A DNA stretch of 64,000 nt from Rubrivivax sp. (lineage in GTDB: Bacteria > Pseudomonadota > Gammaproteobacteria > Burkholderiales > Burkholderiaceae_C), in the NCBI GenBank assembly GCA_016707445.1, contig JADJHR010000019.1:124001-188000 (forward strand). Reading direction: 5' to 3'. Position 1 is the stretch's first letter, and every line of letters starts with the position of its first letter. Shown here piece after piece: positions 60,146 through 64,000 of the stretch. The notes below the pieces were generated by a model. The model was given only the letters and a program-made list of their open reading frames with translations, had not been told where the DNA came from and made no database searches. The position numbers were made by a program, and so were the translations under genes.

Positions 60146-62461
60146 ATGAGCTTCCTGGACAAGATCGCCGGATCGCCGCGCAAGACGGACGACATGGCCG
60201 GCCAACGGCCCGACATCGATCACACGCCGCCACCGCCGGTCTACAACCCGATGGAAGAGACCATGCGCCTGGGCCCCGGCTCGGTGCTGCCCGACATGGT
60301 CGGTGGCCGCGCTGATTCGTCCATCATCTCCGAGGCGGCGCCATCGGAGCTGGCAGCCGAGTTTGGTGAGACCCACCTGCCTGGGGACGCCGACGACGCC
60401 GGAGCCTCGGGCTTGCCCATCATTGGCGCATGGTCGACCGCGCGCCAGCAGCGCGTGCTGCTGAGTCTGTTTGGCGTCGGCCTGCTCGGGCTCATCTTGA
60501 TCGCCGTGGTTGCGCTCACCAGTTCCAACCGCAGCGCCTCGCAGGTGGCCGCCGCCGGTCAGGCGCAGACGCAGTCGCAGCGTCTGGCCAAGTCGGTTTC
60601 ACAAGCGCTGCTGGGCGGCGCCGCAGCCTTTGCCGAGGTGAAGGAAAGTGCCGAAGTGCTGGCCCGCAACCTGCGCAGCTTGTCAACCGGCGAAGGCGGC
60701 GTGCCGGCTGCGCCGGCGTCGCTGCAGGATCAGGTGTCGGCCCTGCTGCCGCTGGTCGACCGCGCCGAGAAGAGTGCTGGCGTGGTGCTGGCGCAGCAGA
60801 AGACCCTGACCCAGGTCGGCCAGGCGCTGCGCACCATCAATCGTCAATCGTCCGATCTGCTCGAGCTGGCTGAGACCGTGTCGTCGCTCAAGCTGCAGCA
60901 GGGGGCGTCGGCAGCCGAGTTGTCGGCCGTCGGTCAGCTGGTGATGCTGACGCAGCGCATCGGCAAGAGCGCCAACGAGTTCCAGACCATGGAAGGCGTC
61001 AGCCCCGAGGCCGTGTTCCAGCTCGGCAAGGATCTGAACTCGTTCCGCGAGATTGCCGACGGCCTTCTGGCCGGCAATGCCGAACTGCGCCTGCCCGGCA
61101 CGCGCGACACCCAGGTGCGCGAGCGTCTGCAGCAGTTGATCAAGCAGTACGAAGAGACGCGTGGCCAGGCCACCGCCATCCTGGGCAACCTGCAGGGCCT
61201 GGTGGCCGCGCGCGACGCACACACTGTGATCGTCAGCGACAGCGAGCCGCTGCGCCGCGAGCTCGGCAAACTGCAGGACGACCTGACGCGGGCCGGCAGC
61301 TTCGGCCCGCTGTCGATGGTCGGTGCCATCCTGTCGGTGCTGTTGATGCTGGCCGGCGGTCTGGGACTGCTGCGCCTGTTCGTGGTCGACCAGACCGCGC
61401 GTTCGCAGGTGGCCGAGTCGCAGCGGCTGGAGGCCGAACGCCAGGAGCAGGAAGCCAAGCGTGTCAACGACGCCAACCAGGCGGCCATCCTGCGGCTGAT
61501 GAACGAACTGCAGACGGTGGCCGAAGGCGACCTGACGCAGCAAGCGACGGTGACCGAGGACATCACCGGCGCCATTGCCGATTCGGTGAACTACACGGTG
61601 GAAGAACTGCGTTCGCTGGTGGAGGCGGTGCAGAACACGGTGGCCCGCGTGACCGAGACCACGCAGCAGGTCGAGCAGACCTCGACCGAACTGCTGGCCG
61701 CATCGACCGAGCAGCTGCGCGAGATCCGCGAGACCGGCGAATCGGTGCTGCAGATGGCCGGCCGCATCAACGACGTGTCGGCGCAGGCGCAGCAGACGGC
61801 TCAGGTGGCACGCCAGTCGCTGGAGGTCACCGGATCGGGTCTGACGGCGGTGCAGAACACCATCGGCGGCATGAACTCGATCCGCGACCAGATCCAGGAC
61901 ACGGCCAAGCGCATCAAGCGCCTGGGCGAGTCGTCGCAGGAGATCGGCGAGATCACCGAGCTGATTTCGGACATCACCGAGCAGACCAACGTGCTGGCGC
62001 TGAACGCCGCCATCCAGGCGGCGTCGGCTGGTGAAGCCGGCCGCGGCTTCTCGGTGGTGGCCGAAGAAGTGCAGCGGCTGGCCGAACGCTCGGGCGACGC
62101 GACGCGGCAGATCGCCGCCATCGTGCGCACCATTCAGACCGACACCCAGGATGCGGTGGCCGCCATGGAGCGCTCGACGCAGGGTGTGGTCGAAGGCGCC
62201 CGGCTGTCCGACGCCGCCGGTTCGGCGCTGGCCGACATCGACCGTGTGACGCGGCAGCTGTCTGAACTGATCGGGCAGATTTCCGACCAGGCGTCGCGCG
62301 AAGCCGAATCGGCCAACGTGGTGGCTGCCAACATCCAGCACATCTTCGCCGTGACCGAGCAAACCGGCGAGGGCACGCGCTCGACCGCGCAGATGGTGCG
62401 GGAGCTGTCGCGCAGCGCCGAAGACCTGAAGGCCTCGGTGGCCCGATTCAAGGTCGCCTGA
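60146..62461 (+). CDS. pilJ: Type IV pilus methyl-accepting receptor PilJ
   Basis: The 771-residue receptor has a long N-terminal cytoplasmic tail (residues 1-90, proline-rich), a first membrane helix (about 100-122, LLSLFGVGLLGLILIAVVAL), a periplasmic helical part to about 385, a second helix (SMVGAILSVLLMLAGGLGLL), then HAMP-like and signalling regions. The hairpin tip reads EQTNVLALNAAIQAASAGEA, then GRGFSVVAEEVQRLAERSGD. The N-terminal tail is longer than usual. The ATG at 60146 gives the standard MSFLDKI start. It passes signals to PilI/ChpA to control twitching. Confidence 0.93.
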   Translation: MSFLDKIAGSPRKTDDMAGQRPDIDHTPPPPVYNPMEETMRLGPGSVLPDMVGGRADSSIISEAAPSELAAEFGETHLPGDADDAGASGLPIIGAWSTARQQRVLLSLFGVGLLGLILIAVVALTSSNRSASQVAAAGQAQTQSQRLAKSVSQALLGGAAAFAEVKESAEVLARNLRSLSTGEGGVPAAPASLQDQVSALLPLVDRAEKSAGVVLAQQKTLTQVGQALRTINRQSSDLLELAETVSSLKLQQGASAAELSAVGQLVMLTQRIGKSANEFQTMEGVSPEAVFQLGKDLNSFREIADGLLAGNAELRLPGTRDTQVRERLQQLIKQYEETRGQATAILGNLQGLVAARDAHTVIVSDSEPLRRELGKLQDDLTRAGSFGPLSMVGAILSVLLMLAGGLGLLRLFVVDQTARSQVAESQRLEAERQEQEAKRVNDANQAAILRLMNELQTVAEGDLTQQATVTEDITGAIADSVNYTVEELRSLVEAVQNTVARVTETTQQVEQTSTELLAASTEQLREIRETGESVLQMAGRINDVSAQAQQTAQVARQSLEVTGSGLTAVQNTIGGMNSIRDQIQDTAKRIKRLGESSQEIGEITELISDITEQTNVLALNAAIQAASAGEAGRGFSVVAEEVQRLAERSGDATRQIAAIVRTIQTDTQDAVAAMERSTQGVVEGARLSDAAGSALADIDRVTRQLSELIGQISDQASREAESANVVAANIQHIFAVTEQTGEGTRSTAQMVRELSRSAEDLKASVARFKVA

Positions 62462-62520
62462 GCGGGCGCATCGGCGAACTCGCACCCCCACTCGTCATCC
62501 CTTCCAGCAGGACCGCCGTG

Positions 62521-64000
62521 GCCGACACCCCCGAGACCAAGCCGACCGATGATGTGAGTGCGCTGGCCTGGGTGCACAACGAGTTGCGCCGCTCGCTCGA
62601 GAACGCGCACAAGTCGCTGCGCCGCTACCTGAAGGAATCCGACAGCGCAGCGCGTTCCGACGTCGACACGCTTGACCCGGCGGCGCTGCGCAGCGCGCGC
62701 ACGCAGTTGCACCAGGGTGTGGGCGCACTTGAGCTGGTGGGCCTGCCGGCTGCAGCCCGCGTGCTGCGCGCGTCCGAAGCCGCGGTGCAGCGCATGCTGG
62801 CGCGGCCGGCCATGGTCAACGAAGCGTCGGTGCACACCATCGAGCGTGCGTCATTCGCGCTGCTCGACTACCTGAGCCGAATGCTGGCCGGCAAGCGTTT
62901 GTCGCCGGTGGGATTGTTCCCGCAATACGCCGCGGTGCAGGCGTTGGCGGGCGCTGACCGCGTGCACCCAGCCGACCTGTGGGAAGCCGACTTTGCCTGG
63001 CACGAGATCCCGGCCGAGATCGGTGTCGCTGCGCGCAGCGCCGACGAAGCCGCGCGCAGCACGATGGAAGCCATCGTGCTGCGCCTGATGCGCCAGGCCG
63101 ATCCGCCGTCGTGGATGCGGCTGTCAACGCTGTGTGCTGAGTTGGCGGCTGGCGATCCTGGCCGCGGCACCACGTTGTGGCAGCTGGCGGCGGCTTTCGC
63201 CGAGGCCGAGGCGGCCGGGCTGCTGCCGCAGGGTGATCTGCACACCAAGCGCGTGGCCGCGCGCTTGCTGGCGCAGCTGCGACTGAGCGCGCGCCACCAG
63301 GACGAGCCCTCCGAGCGGCTGGCGCAGGACCTGCTGTTCTTCTGCGCCCACGCCGGTCGCGCCGACCAGCCCACGCCCCGCCTCGATGCGGTGCGCGCGG
63401 CCTGGCGACTCGAACCCGCTGCCGCGTTGGACTACGAAAGCGAGCGTCTGGGCCGCTTCGACCCGGCCTGGATCGCGCAGGCACGCAAGCGGGTGGTCGG
63501 GGCCAAGGACGTCTGGTCGGCAGTGGCCGGCGGCGAGTTGCACCGCATGCCGGGGCTGGGCGAGCAGATGGCGCTGCTGGCCGATTCGGTCGACCGATTG
63601 TTTCCGGCCGGCCCGACCCTGAGCAAGGCGCTGCAGGACACTGCGGCCCGGGTCATGGCAGAAGGGGTCAGCCCTGAGCCCACGCTGGCGATGGAAGTTG
63701 CAACCTCGGTGCTGTACCTCGACGCCACGCTCGAGGATGGTGAACTCGATCAGCCCGACCTCGAGGACCGCGTTCGCCGTCTGGCGCAGCGCATCGTCGA
63801 CGCGCGAGATGGTGCCGATCCGCTGCCGCTCGAGCCGTGGATGGAAGAGCTGTACCGCCGCGTGTCCGACCGCCAGACCATGGGCAGTGTGGTGCACGAA
63901 CTGCGTGCTTCGCTGTCCGAGGTCGAAAAGCAGATTGATCAGTATTTCCGCGACCCGTCGCAGCGCGAGTTGCTGATCCCGGTGCCCAACCAGCTGTCGG
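62521..64000 (+). CDS. chpA: Hybrid histidine kinase ChpA/PilL (3' end outside window)
   Basis: The open frame runs from a GTG at 62521 to the window end (493 residues seen). An AGGA precedes the start. The visible part is helical (ALAWVHNELRRSLENAHKSL; LRSARTQLHQGVGALELVGL), matching the N-terminal region of ChpA/PilL kinases, which carry several Hpt-like domains before the CheA core. No kinase core is within view, so the assignment relies on position after pilGHIJ and this N-terminal match. Confidence 0.88.

Noticed and set aside
1..64000. CRISPR arrays, tRNA or rRNA genes
   Set aside because: No regularly spaced repeats, no T-loop consensus in a cloverleaf context and no rRNA-like conserved stretches were seen.

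Overview
The window is high-GC, gene-dense DNA with the gene order of a betaproteobacterium of the order Burkholderiales, probably near the Leptothrix/Rubrivivax/Ideonella/Roseateles group. Conserved blocks that support this are erpA-anmK-M23 peptidase-tyrS-dtd, rplM-rpsI, and thiD/rubredoxin/pilGHIJ-chpA, together with a Bug-type solute-binding protein and paired acyl-CoA dehydrogenases. This placement rests on recognised families and synteny, not on a database search. No rRNA, tRNA or CRISPR array was seen.

Layout. 1-1.8 kb: 3' part of an NDP-forming acyl-CoA synthetase fused to a GNAT domain. 1.8-5.1 kb: a small defence/selfish island with a RHH/ParE toxin-antitoxin pair, an MmeI-like restriction-modification gene that has lost its middle, and an AbrB/PIN pair whose toxin lacks its first catalytic Asp. 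5.2-7.4 kb: serC-serA. 7.5-13 kb: a cupin, an isochorismatase-fold hydrolase, and beta-oxidation-type genes (enoyl-CoA hydratase/isomerase, thiolase, two acyl-CoA dehydrogenases). 13-16 kb: bacterioferritin, Bfd and FeoAB, with a Fur-like site before bfd. 16-22 kb: SSS symporter, RlmB, hydrolase, split chromate transporter, 2-hydroxyacid dehydrogenase, DUF1993 protein. 22-25.2 kb: a SPINDLY-type O-GlcNAc transferase divergent from a short flagellin with sigma-28-like promoters. 25.4-33 kb: htpG with a sigma-32-like promoter, then a signalling module (LuxR-type response regulator, secreted LysM-FecR protein, CHASE2 histidine kinase, unknown protein).

33-46 kb: SrkA-like kinase, a frameshifted DUF2726 gene, a GNAT gene with a scrambled 3' end, rplM-rpsI, DUF6776 protein, bactofilin, erpA, anmK, M23 peptidase, tyrS, CDF transporter, dtd, a Bug receptor, and a decayed IS630-family element inserted exactly in a stop codon. 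46-55 kb: one long minus-strand operon with a complete Liv-type ABC importer, two acyl/aryl-CoA ligases and a small unknown protein, opposite a Crp/Fnr-type regulator. 56-64 kb: hemL, a ThiD-like kinase, rubredoxin, and the Pil-Chp chemosensory genes pilG, pilH, pilI, pilJ and the start of chpA/pilL.

Themes. Iron handling (bfr, bfd, feoAB, erpA, rubredoxin), CoA-thioester catabolism linked to uptake of an organic acid or aromatic compound, and motility (flagellin with a candidate glycosyltransferase, type IV pilus chemosensing) stand out. Several loci (acyl-CoA dehydrogenase, DUF2726, GNAT, IS630 transposase, MmeI-like gene) carry indels; whether these are real mutations or assembly errors must be settled from reads. 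The least described piece is the LysM-FecR/CHASE2-kinase/LuxR module at 27.4-33 kb.
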